Positions 11,338 to 21,465 of a stretch of DNA of 64,000 bases are shown piece by piece; position 1 is the stretch's first letter; every line of letters starts with the position of its first letter. Under the pieces are notes generated by a model, which saw nothing but the letters and a program-made list of their open reading frames with translations, was not told where the DNA came from and ran no database searches. The stretch is from Crossaster papposus (taxonomy: Eukaryota; Echinodermata; Asteroidea; Velatida; Solasteridae), in assembly GCA_037893245.1 (NCBI GenBank), contig JBAIAA010000597.1, positions 186,001 through 250,000 on the forward strand, read 5' to 3'. Position numbers and translations under genes: made by a program.

Positions 11338-12138
11338 CGTCACCGTTTTCACGAAGAGGCAAATTGAGCCTTTCACGGTCTGAACAAACTTTCGAGATAA
11401 TCGCTTGTAAAGTTTGTCCTTTTTTCGTTTGGCAGTTTGAAACATAAATATCCATAGAATATACAAGATTAAGGTATCATGGAAAAGAAGAGATTTCAAT
11501 CTTCTTAAATATAGCAAACGTTAAGAAAAATAGGTGATTAGTTTTGCAGAATTAATCAATTAATAGAATTGCCTCTTCGTGAAAACGAAAAAAACGATAC
11601 ATTAGCAAATTCGCCCGTGGCTGTGAGAGTCAGAATGTATACATTTCCCCATTGCGCCCCCAATTTGTCTCTTCGTGAAAACGCTAAAAGCCACTTCGCG
11701 ACCAATTCGCCCAATTCGCCTCTTCGTGAAAACGCTAAAGTGACTAAGCGCACCAAAGTGCCCTTCATAAACACGTTGAAGTCAACGCTATTTCGAATTT
11801 GCCTCTTCGTGAAAACGCTAAAAGCCACTTCGCGACCAATTCGCCCAATTCGCCTCTTCGTGAAAACGCTAAAGTGACTACGCGCACCAAAGTGCCCTTC
11901 ATAAACACGTTGAAGTCAACGCTATTTCGAATTTGCCTCTTCGTGAAAACGCAAAAGGGCACTTGGGGACCAATTCGCCCATTAGTTAATTAGGTTAATT
12001 GTGATTTTAATGATTTTGTGGATGTATAACTTCACCAGGTTGTAGAAATTGCAATATTTAATCGTTTTCATCAAAAAAAATAATTTCGATAAATAGACGA
12101 TTTTTCATGAAATTCGCCTCTTCGTGAAAACGGTGACG
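11338..12138. mobile_element. MITE-A, 801 bp, 4-bp TSD ACAT, inserted in a non-LTR RNase H remnant
   Basis: Termini are perfect inverted repeats CGTCACCGTTTTCACGAAGA..., flanked by ACAT on both sides (11,334-11,337 and 12,139-12,142). Inside, the terminal motif (CTCTTCGTGAAAACG) recurs at about 11,572, 11,669, 11,725, 11,804, 11,850 and 11,938. Part of this is a 134-bp tandem duplication with the marker AAAGTGCCCTTCATAAACAC. No coding capacity. A relative with the same ends lies at 43,420-44,299. Confidence 0.85.
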
Positions 12139-12142
12139 ACAT

Positions 12143-13200
12143 GTGCCAAGTCGTAGTCTGTGAAGAATTACTTCTTGGGAGCGTTTCATTCCCCATTTTG
12201 AGAAAGTGAATGAGGCCTCGTATTTTATGTCATTTGTCACGTTAGTTTTGGAAATAGTTTTAGCCCATTCTTTCTTAATTTGTTCTTTGAGGATATGCTT
12301 GATTTCACTATCTAATAAAGGGATACGGTGGTCGATGTTATTTTTGTGAGTGGCTGACTTAGCAATTTGATCTGCTATGTCGTTTCCATGTATACCACAA
12401 TGGCTAGGGATCCATTCAAAGTTAATAATATTGCCTTGGTAGCGGATTTTGTTAATGGTGTGGCGAATATCGCAGACAATTTTATGTTGGGGAAAAGGGT
12501 TGGAAATAGCCTGGATGGCACTCAAACAATCACTAAAAATGCAGATATGAAGAGGCTTGACTTCTTCGATCCATTCTACTGCAAGAAGTAAAGCAAACAA
12601 TTCTGCTGTGAAGATAGAGACTTCATTGTTGAGGCGGGTAGCTTTGGTATATTTAAGTTGGAGAATGTTTACTCCACACTTAACCGTGTCTAGGGTGGGA
12701 CTTCGGGATCCATCAGTGTAAATGTGAAGAGAGTTCATCCAAGTTGTATTGATTTGATAATCTCGGCACTGATATTTCTTTTTTTACAGGTGTTTGTAGC
12801 ATTTGCCACCCGAGAGATGATCTCAGTGGAGACAGAGGGTTTGCCGTAATGTCACAAAGCTGTTTGCTGTAATTTTCAAAGCTTGGTAATGGATACCATC
12901 TAATTTTTGTTTGATTGTAGAGGACGCCGAGTCGAAGGCTTTTGGAGGCTACATTAGGTGATGCAAACGTGACATATATACAAGACAGAGTCCCATGGTA
13001 AGCATTAATTCTTGTGCCCTCACCAGAATCAATACAGACCATGTCAAAATCTGTCATAACATCATCAACAATCTTGCCGTTGTGATCTAATTTGGAGCTG
13101 CCCCATTATGGCTGTTGAGATCTCCGCAAATAATGCAAGGTTTATCAGTTTTGTTAAGGATCTCTCTAAAGAAGTGTTGTATAAAGTGTTACAAGGATTT
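12143..13200 (-). pseudogene. Non-LTR retrotransposon remnant: endonuclease end fused to RNase H, polymerase missing
   Basis: On the minus strand an APE-type endonuclease tail appears first: CIICGDLNSHNG near 13,140 (GDLN-x-HN motif), then DSGEGTRIN and YVTFASPNVASK. After a short linker comes an RNase H domain (12,738-12,143) with the full active-site set: YTDGSRS, ...FTAELFALL, IFSDCLSAI and GNDIADQIAK (D, E, D, D). The reverse transcriptase that normally sits between them is absent, so this is an internal deletion derivative. A stop (APN*) interrupts the endonuclease part. The RNase H frame is cut by MITE-A at 12,138; the last host residues are LRLGTC. Confidence 0.8.
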
Positions 13201-13244
13201 TACATGTTAATGATGTTAATTTTGTTTTTATTAGTATCATAAAG

Positions 13245-13352
13245 TTTATCCCTCAACCTTCTCAGCAACCTTGTTTTACCGAGAGATAGAACAGTTTCTC
13301 CCTCAACCGTCTCAGCAACCTTGTTTTACCGAGGGATAGAACAGTTTTTCCC
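13245..13352. repeat. 50-bp satellite, left portion (about two units)
   Basis: The unit contains CAGCAACCTTGTTTTACCGA and TTTATCCCTCAACC with a 50-bp period (13,263 and 13,313). It continues at 16,620 on the far side of the TTAA element; joining the two sides at TTAA gives an almost regular satellite unit. Confidence 0.9.
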
Positions 13353-13659
13353 TTAAAGATGGACTACAACGGAATAATGATAAAGGCTTTGTTGCCTTTT
13401 TTTGTTCGAGAAATGTATAATGATTACTAATATATCATTAGTATTCAATAAATCTTGTTCCTTCATGCAAAAAAACCCCAAAATTGATCGGCGTTCTACG
13501 ACCCAGAAAAACTCAGTTTCAGCAAAAGCCCTTAACTCATGAATAATTCATACGTTGTGTGTGACGTACTACCCATGACGATTTACTCGGGTCGATCGTG
13601 TGCGTGCATTTTTACCGTACAATGCAATGCGGAATAACAGCGGACAGGCTAGGCTATAT

Positions 13660-15659
13660 TGTAACGAAGATTCGCCTGGGGTCGACTACACACACAAGAA
13701 AGACTCTTGACACAAGTATTCTTGTTCTTCCGGTGATTCTCAGCCGTTTAATCTCGACTCTCGTCTAACAAAACAAGGCATTCGGTTTACACCATAACGC
13801 GGCACCAGAACTGGTTAGAACCAGTTCGGCGCTTGCGCAATCCAAAAGCGGGTTTCCGGGGCGCACCAGCAGGAGCCACCAGGGCGATCCCACCACCGTG
13901 GAATCGCTCCAGCGCCCTCTACCGCCCAACCGGCACGGGCGTTACACAGCCCCCCACGAAGACCTTGTTTGCCCCCAAACAAGACCATGGGCGCTGCTGC
14001 CGCACCCCGGCCAACCGCCCTGGAAAACGCATAACGCCAACAATTACACAACAATTTACATTACAAATTTTTACATTACAACAATTTACATTACAAATTT
14101 TTGGGGTAAACCCCTGGCCCCGGCACACCCCTGGCCCCGGCACACCCCTGGCCCCGGCACACCCCTGGCCCCGGCACACCCCTGGCCCCGGCACACCCCT
14201 GGCCCCGGCACACCCCTGGCCCCGGCACACCCCTGGCCCCGGCACACCCCTGGCCCCGGCACACCCCTGGCCCCGGCACACCCCTGGCCCCGGCACACCC
14301 CTGGCCCCGGCACACCCCTGGCCCCGGCACACCCCTGGCCCCGGCACACCCCTGGCCCCGGCACACCCCTGGCCCCGGCACACCCCTGGCCCCGGCACAC
14401 CCCTGGCCCCGGCACACCCCTGGCCCCGGCACACCCCTGGCCCCGGCACACCCCTGGCCCCGGCACACCCCTGGCCCCGGCACACCCCTGGCCCCGGCAC
14501 ACCCCTCTAATGTTAAGACTTGACTGCGACTGTGACTGCGACTGGCTCCTCTGACTGCGACTGGTGCCTTCGACTGCGGCTGGCTCTTGCGACTGCGACT
14601 GTGGTTCCTGCGACTGCGACTGCGGCTGGCTCCCGCGACAGCGACTGGCTCCTGTATCTGGTGCCTGCGACTGCGACTGGCTCTTGCGACTGCGGTTCCT
14701 GCGACTGCGACTGCGCCTGGCTCCTGCGACTGCGACTTGCCCCTGCGACTGCGACTGGCTCCTGTGGCCGCGACTGTGACTGCCTCGTGCGACTGCGACT
14801 GATTCTTGCGACTGGCTTAGAGAGCGTGGGCGTCCCGGCGAGGCCCCGCCCCCGCTGCGCCGACGGGCACGGCTCGGGCTCGCTCCGAGTGTTGCGAGCC
14901 GTCTGCCGCGCCGCCGTCTACAGCATGGGCCGGGCCCCTCCGACTCCTCTTGCGACTGTCCCTTGTGACTGTCCCTGCGGCTCCGACTGGCTTAGAGAGC
15001 GTGGGCAACGTTGACGGATCCGCTCCATTGCACTGTGTGCGGAGCAGCTCCGCTCCATTGACTCCCATGCGGAGCAGTGCCGACGGCTCCGCTCCATTGG
15101 TTTGTGTGCGGAGCAGTTCTGCCCCGTTGCTCCCCGAGAGAGCGCTGTTCTGGTGACCTGTCTCCAGACGATTCCTCGTCCCCGCTGCGTCGACGAACAC
15201 AACCCGCGGACGCTCCGAGTGAAACGACCCGCCGGCTGCGCCGTCGTCCACGGCCCTGGGCGGCCCTCCCGCCGTGGGGCGAGTTGGCTGCCGTGCTATC
15301 GTGTTTCTCTGAAAACATGAACACTTCACCTGGTCTTTTCCCGTCCTTCCGTATGCCGACCGCTGCCACCAATGTAACGTAGATTTGCCTGAGGTCGACT
15401 ACACACACAAGAAAGACTCTTGACACAAGTATTCTTGTTCTTCCGGTGATTCTCAGCCGTTTAATCTCGACTCTCGTCTAACAAAACAAGGCATTCGGTT
15501 TACACCATCACGCGGCACCAGAACTGGTTAGAACCAGTTCGGCGCTTGCGCAATCCAAAAGCGGGTTTCCGGGGCGCACCAGCAGGAGCCACCAGGGCGA
15601 TCCCACCACCGTGGAATCGCTCCAGCGCCCTCTACCGCCCAACCGGCACGGGCGTTACA
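13660..15659 (-). mobile_element. Non-autonomous LTR retrotransposon (2.0 kb, 287-bp LTRs), minus orientation
   Basis: Two 287-bp direct repeats (13,660-13,946 and 15,373-15,659) begin TGTAACG and end CGTTACA. They differ at about four positions (roughly 1.4 percent), so the insertion is fairly young. The target duplication is ATAT on each side. On the minus strand the sequence directly after the 15,373 LTR edge is TTGGTGGCAGCGGTC, a tRNA-type primer binding site beginning TGG. A G-rich run (GTGGGGGGCTG) precedes the other LTR as a polypurine tract. The internal 1.4 kb has no gag or pol, only repeats, so it must be moved by another element. Confidence 0.88.
14108..14506. repeat. 17-bp minisatellite inside the LTR element, about 23 units
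   Basis: The unit CCCCTGGCCCCGGCACA is repeated almost perfectly. The 17-bp period makes all frames open, so proline- and glycine-rich ORFs on both strands here are artefacts. It is followed at 14,520-14,815 by a degenerate TGCGACTGCGACTGGCTCC repeat and at 15,010-15,130 by a GCTCCGCTCCATTG-containing repeat. Confidence 0.95.
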
Positions 15660-15701
15660 ATATTTTGGTACAACTATTTTCGACCGAAAAACAGCGAAAA
15701 A

Positions 15702-15860
15702 TGTCCGATAGCAGCGAGTATTGGGAAGACCACAGTATAGATGAGGAAGAGGCATTTCGTGGAGGTACTTCTGAGGACAGTGATGGCAGCTCTAGCGATG
15801 AGGGGAGCTCACCAGACGAGAGAGAAGGCGATTACTCTGCGGCCACGGCAGACCCGGCGG
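15702..15860 (+). CDS. Possible acidic N-terminal exon of the TTAA element's lost transposase
   Basis: ATG at 15,702, just downstream of the LTR insertion, opens a very acidic serine/aspartate/glutamate-rich stretch (SSEYWEDHSIDEEEAF, then EDSDGSSSDEG). PiggyBac-type transposases often begin this way, which fits the TTAA ends, but no catalytic domain follows. The frame runs on to 16,084 over the antisense THAP remnant, where it loses acidic bias. It may be only a deletion-derivative remnant. Confidence 0.3.
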
Positions 15861-16230
15861 TTGCCGATGACTCGGCCGACGTAGAAGCAGTAGGCCTGGT
15901 GGTAGTAGTACGAATTCTCTCGATGTTTGGCGCTTTCAATGTGGGGATCGATCCAGGCTTCAAACGAAACTTTGTTGTCAGTCCCAGTGAAATTTTCAAA
16001 GCACTTGAAGGTTCAACACAGTCCTCTGGAAAATGTGCTGAACAAATCAAAGGCCTACTTCTTGCCGAGAAGGTCAGAAGGTGAAATCCTTTCGTGTAAT
16101 ATTTACGAACTTCACCCATTCTTTTGATAACGCAGGATCCCGCAGAAATTGCACAAAATGAATCTCTGGATTCTTCGAACAATTTCTCGTGCATCCAGTC
16201 CACCAACAACACATGAAGTTGGCATTATTG
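15835..16230 (-). pseudogene. Frameshifted THAP domain remnant
   Basis: On the minus strand from ATG 16,225, the start MPTSCVVGG is followed in a second frame by CTRNCSKNPEIHFVQF and WVKFVNITRKDFTF. In a third frame come LICSAHFPEDCVEP and FRLKPGSIPTL. Together these are the C-x2/4-C ... W ... C-x2-H pattern and C-terminal basic strand of a THAP zinc-finger domain, split by at least two frameshifts. It lies inside the TTAA element, antisense to the acidic ORF. Whether it belonged to that element or to an older insertion is unclear. Confidence 0.65.
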
Positions 16231-16619
16231 TAGCTGATAGTGATACACTATAAAAAAAATTCGTAAAAACTTCATGCCTCTGCATGAAAACGCATACATA
16301 ATACACACGGAATAACATGGCGTTTTTTGTTTACTCTCGGTTGCTCATGGGTAGTACGTCATCACTTTTCGCTGGTTTACAAGTCCGCTGGTACTATATC
16401 GTGGATTTTATTGTGGTTTTCAGTGGATCTTTGCCGGGAACCAGTACAGGGCGGGAAATTTCAAAATCGAAGAATCGAGGTCTAATTTTGTCGGTCAAAT
16501 TGCAACAAAATTATTTAGAGAAAAACATGACCGTAACAATAAAGTGTTACCTGAACACAACATAAACAAGGTCCGATAATAAATTTAATGTGTGAGTTTT
16601 CGTTGTAGTCCATCTTTAA

Positions 16620-16801
16620 CCTTTTCAGCAACCTTGTTTTACCGAGTGATAGAACAGTTTATCCCTCAACCTTCTCAGCAACCTTGTTTTACCGAGGGAT
16701 AGAACAGTTTATCCCTCAACCTTCTCAGCAACCTTGTTTTACCGAGGGATAAAACAGTTTATCCCTCAACCGTCTCAGCAACCTTGTTTTACCGAGAGAT
16801 A
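16620..16801. repeat. 50-bp satellite, right portion (about four units)
   Basis: CAGCAACCTTG recurs at 16,626, 16,676, 16,726 and 16,776, an exact 50-bp period, in the same orientation as the units at 13,245-13,352. Together the array is about six units before the TTAA insertion. Confidence 0.93.
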
Positions 16802-17089
16802 CCAAGTTCTGGATGGACCATGGTTTCTAGTCGAGTTACATCACGGTTTCAAGATGAAGGAAAAGTAAACTGGGGCAAGCTTTGCAAATACTCGATCATC
16901 GATCGACTGGAGAGTTTAAGTTGAAAACAAGACCACGCGTGCGTGAAGTTGAATCAGAAGTCGACAAAAGGGACTAGTTTAGCAGCACCCAAACTAGTGT
17001 TCCTTGTTTTTACTGAGGAATATATAGCATTGATTAAATAAACAACAAACAATTATTAAATAATTAAAATTACAAAAATCTACACAACC

Positions 17090-17235
17090 ACAGCCACTAT
17101 CTGCCATTTGGCCCATTTAAAACAATGCTAAAATACAAAAAAAACTACACGACCCCACCATCCGCCATTTGGGCTATTTACAATAAAATTAAGTTACACC
17201 ACCACCATCCGCCATTTGGGCTATTTACAATTACC
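17090..17235. repeat. Short tandem repeat, about three units
   Basis: CCGCCATTTGGGCTATTTAC recurs (17,160 and 17,208), with a diverged copy at 17,100, just outside the left end of the second ISL2EU element. Confidence 0.6.
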
Positions 17236-17505
17236 TTGTAAATTTACAAGGACTTATTTATAAATATGCGATCATTTATAAATATTCATATTAACCTAAT
17301 GCAAATGACGTCACGTTTGTCCACAAACTGTTGGTGGCGCCATTTTGGGAGTCAAAACTGTGGGCGCGCGCAAGCCCGCCGGCCGCACGTACGTTGTTTT
17401 GGCACTGTTTTGTTTGCAAGTACTGTACAGTGTCGGCAGCTTTTTCACTTACATGTATTTCAGTTTGTTAACGTTACTGTAGAAATCGCAATAATCGCGT
17501 TCAGT

Positions 17506-19988
17506 ATGGCAGAAGTAAGTCTACCCAACTTTTCTGGATTGTCGGAAAATGTGGATAAACTAACGTTGCCCGACAAGGAGAGGTACGTCGAAAAATTAAA
17601 CAACATTGGAACCTGTGATCCGTACCTGATCCCGGCATCGAGTTGTACGCCACTAAATGTATGCGAGAGGTTACCCAAGCTGGAATTTCCAGATATATAC
17701 ATGTACCTTATTGACTTCCCTTCCTCATATTCGGGGGAAGCTATGAAGGCTTACAAAAGCCTTGATGCATATAAATACTTTATATCTGGGAAAGTGAATA
17801 ACGTGGTCGTATGGCAGCCAATGAAGCAAGAATGATCAGACTAATGTTGGGCCTAACGTTAGACGTACAAGTACAACTGTTTTTGTGATTCTGTCAAAAG
17901 TAAGTCAAATGTTATTGTTTTTTTTTACTTAACTTAATTGATCGTTGCACTCGAAGTACTGTTTACACATTATTGTTTATAAACTGTTCAAATTATATAG
18001 TCGCATTTAAAAAATATTTTGCACACCCTATTATTAAGAAAAAAATCTGGAATGTTTATTGACCAATTCTTGATTTGACTATTCCCTGTTTTCAGGTACG
18101 CCATTCACAGAGACTCAGTGATCCCCCTGTCTGTGTGTGGGTAGCTATGAAGGAGGATGGAGTGGTGATCAGTGCACATTGCACTTGCATGGCAGGAGTA
18201 ACTGAGGTATGCTCTCATGTAGCAGCAACTCTGTTTGCTGTGTCAAAAGGTGTGGAAATGAGAGCAATGTCTTGCACATCCAAACCATGCGAGTGGATGA
18301 AGCCAGCAAGCAGCAGATCCAGTAGAGATGACATGTATGCCGAAGCAAGTAATATAAACTTCAGCAAACCCAAAATGAGGACGACTGCAGCCCCCACAGC
18401 CTTGCCAAAGAGTTCCTGCAAGCCTAGATCTGTACCGCCACCGCCATCTAGAGATGAAACAGACAGCTTTTTCCAACAGTTGAAAGGGACAGGTGTACCA
18501 TCTGCAATATTATCACTTGTGCCTGCATATGCTGCAGATTTCATCCCAAAAGCTTTGCAGTTGAAACTTCCTGACCCTTTAACAAAACTATACTCTGCAG
18601 AAAACCTAAAGGTGTCTTATCCTGAGCTTCTTGCAGAATGTGAAGCTGTTTTCCGCAGTATGGCAATGGATGTAGATACGGTAAGTTAGTACATGTATTA
18701 ATAACACAAATTTGTGGTAGTGTATAAAACATCCCATGTAAACATTGAGTGAAATTAATAAAAATCAGAATGTGCCATATCCTTTAAACAAAATGTGTAC
18801 AAAATTGGGGGGGTGGTGTTTTTTAAATAAAATCCTCATTTTGATGTGTGGCATCATTCTCAAAAGTAAATATATTTCTTCATTTTAGTGTAATGTAATT
18901 GAGGAGCTCACCCGTCAACAGACAAAGAGCAAGATGTGGCATATCTACCGAGCTGGTCGCATCACTGCATCCAAGTTCAAATCAGTTGTGTGTACAGATC
19001 CTGCCATGCCATCAGTACATTTGATAAAATCAATCTGCTATCCAGCTGCATACAACTTCAGTACTCGGGCAACTCGGTGAGTATACATCATTTGAAGTTA
19101 ATTCTTTAGGGGGGGGGGGGGGGGGTTAGTTACTGCAGTGATCAACTCGCCCCCGCCCCTTCCACTACAAGATCTGTTTACAGTCTAGAGGTAGTAAACC
19201 TTTGCAGATGAATGTTATGGATTCATTTTTTTTCTTCAGTTGGGGCTGTCAGCATGAAAAAGATGCCATTGAGAGCTACACGAAGTGCCATTCAAGCCAT
19301 GCTGGTCTCCTGGTTAGGGACTGTGGCTTGTATATCCACCCTGACCTCCCCTTCCTGGGTACATCCCCTGATGCATACGTCTCCTGTGACTGCTGTGGAG
19401 ATGGCCTACTGGAAGTCAAATGTCCTTTTTGCTTAAAGGACTGCGACATCTATGACGGAATTACCAGGAAAAGCTTTTCTCTTCAAAGTAACACAGATGG
19501 GAAGCTTTTTTTAAAACATAGCCATCCTTACTTTTTTTCAGGTTCAGGCCCAGTTATTTGTTTCTAGAAAACCATATTGCGATTTTGTTCTTTGGTCTCA
19601 AACCAAACCTGATGCCCCACACATAGAAAGGATTTTTCCTGACGATGTGTTCCTTAAGGAAAATGTTGAAAAAGCTAAAAGGTTTTTCCAAGTGGGTATT
19701 TTGCCAGAATTACTGGGTAAGTGGCATACAACAGAGGACGCAGGAGTAGGAAACACCAGTAGTAAGAGTGGTAGCTTACAAACACAAGTAAATGCTTGTT
19801 GTTTTTGTCGCGAGGCAAACACTGGCGAAAGCACAATTGTATGTCAATTTAATGAATGCAAAGTCAAAGTATTTCATTTAAGATGCCTTGGACTGACAGT
19901 GCCCCCAAAGACAAAGCGGTATCTGTGTCCAAACTGTAAAAAGACTGAGGCTGCTCAAAAACGCAAAGCAAAGGTTAAGGAGCACTAA
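17506..19988 (+). pseudogene. SWIM-YqaJ-PHD nuclease of ISL2EU copy 2, probably disrupted
   Basis: Exons are 17,506 onward (MAEVSLPNFSGL..., stop at 17,833), 18,096-18,680, 18,889-19,076 and 19,240-19,988. Exon 2 opens VRHSQRL and carries a SWIM finger (CTCMAGVTEVCSH). Exons 3-4 hold the YqaJ core: RAGRITASKF, HEKDAIES, LGTSPDAYV and LLEVKCPF. The C terminus is a PHD-type zinc finger (CCFCREAN, HLRCLGL, LCPNC). Two problems: exon 1 ends at a stop before a better donor (GTAAGT at 17,900) that would join SK to VRHSQ, and a single extra T in the T7 run at 19,532-19,538 shifts the frame inside the YqaJ domain. There is no SAP domain, in contrast to copy 1. Broken gene or homopolymer assembly error. 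Confidence 0.8.
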
Positions 19989-21465
19989 GTACATGTGCAT
20001 GTAAGAGTCAACCAATATTTTGGAGGGGGAGGATTTGTGTTAAGGAGACAGTGTGGGAATGGGGTTGCATAGTTACTTTTTTAATAAATGGGTATGGTGC
20101 ATGAGCTTCAAAACGTTTTAATAGGTTTACAGACCTATGCAGGGTGTCCCACAAAGAAACAAAATTATTGCACATCAATAGATGATGTACTTTTTGTATA
20201 CATCTACAGTACAATAATTAAATGTTCTCAGTGGTATGCGCACACAGTGTTTTGCATAATATTTGGTTTTGGAGCGATGTCGCACCTCAGATCTCCTTTG
20301 AATTATGTGACCCCTGATGTCACCTTTTAACCAAATTCATGCAAAACATTCGTGCGCATGTACCGACGGGCACGTTGTCTATAACCGGGGACAGTGAACG
20401 AGATTTTGGAGCCTGGAGGATTAAAGGTGTATCTAATTTGTATGGAGGCAGTTGGGGGATTTTGAAGAATTGTTGGTCCATACTAACAAAAAGGACCAAT
20501 GGGGGTAGACTTGAACAAGCATCAAAGAAAAGCAAATTTTTAGGCAATAATGTTAATTACACATTTTAATTTTAGGTCAACCTTGTTTGGTCCTGGGATA
20601 TTCATTCACTTATATATATGCTTTATAAGCTAAACTGGTAGGAATGTAAAATAAATCTGTAAATATACTAATTTTCCCATCTCGGACGGTTTAATAAAAA
20701 AATATTTAATATTTTTTGTTCATGTTCCATACGTCTCTGTTGTACATGTATGTATGTATGAAAACATAGATAATAATAATAGTATGTGCATATATTATTT
20801 ATAAATCTTATTTATTTCAAGGAAAAAATATTAAATTACAATTTGGCAGTACTTCAGTCCTCTAGAAATGTGTCCTTTGGTAAACGTTTACTTAACAGCA
20901 TTGGTTTGGAAAACAAACTTGTAAACTCCCTGTCTTACCACCCCCCCCCCCCCCCCCCCTTTCCTGAAAGAGTGATTCAAGATCAACTATTATGCTTAAT
21001 CTTCAATAGTGCATTATTTTGAAATTGTGGGTAGCACACCCTGAAATTTCCAGCCTCGCTCGCTGCGATCCGGTCGCTTACAGATATTTCAGGCCTTGCT
21101 CGTGACGTGTTTATCCGTCACGTTTTGAATTCCGGAAAAACTTTGCTTGTATACACGTCCTCCGACACAAACTGGTTAAAAGTATCATCATAATTAACCT
21201 GAACCCCACCTCAATCCTCACTAATTGCCCAGCACTAAATCCATGGTTATCTTGGCAGTTTTTGCCAAATTACATGTCAATGCAAAATACTGGATACATG
21301 TACCTTGAGTAGGTAGGGATTTAAAACCACATTAACAATACTGGTACAGCGTAGTGTTTTCCAATGTGTAACGTATTTTTAGTGGTGAACACACATTAAA
21401 ATATTCACAATTTTCTGCAATGTAACAAGCATCTAATTGTCACAAAAATGTACAATTTGTTTTAA
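19989..21465. other. Intergenic region between convergent genes of ISL2EU copy 2
   Basis: No gene is recognised. It contains a poly-C run at 20,939-20,959, a likely spot for assembly error, and AT-rich DNA. Polyadenylation-type AATAAA words are present, but none can be assigned. Confidence 0.4.

Larger units (their letters stand above)
13357..16615. mobile_element. TTAA-flanked (piggyBac-like) element inserted in satellite DNA
   Basis: Flanked by TTAA at 13,353-13,356 and 16,616-16,619. Terminal inverted repeats are AGATGGACTACAACG and CGTTGTAGTCCATCT. Subterminal inverted blocks also match: TGACGTACTACCCATGA near 13,562 and TCATGGGTAGTACGTCA near 16,346. The TTAA target and short inverted repeats suggest piggyBac, but no transposase core is present. 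It contains the LTR element at 13,660-15,659 and broken coding sequence at 15,702-16,230. Without the LTR insertion it is about 1.26 kb. Confidence 0.8.

Noticed and set aside
13833-14554. Proline- or glycine-rich ORFs of 130-225 residues on both strands
   Set aside because: Produced by the 17-bp minisatellite inside the LTR element; not conserved coding sequence.
14817-15329. 170-residue minus-strand ORF inside the LTR element as a possible gag
   Set aside because: No capsid or zinc-knuckle motif; its composition reflects a GCTCCGCTCCATTG-type repeat.
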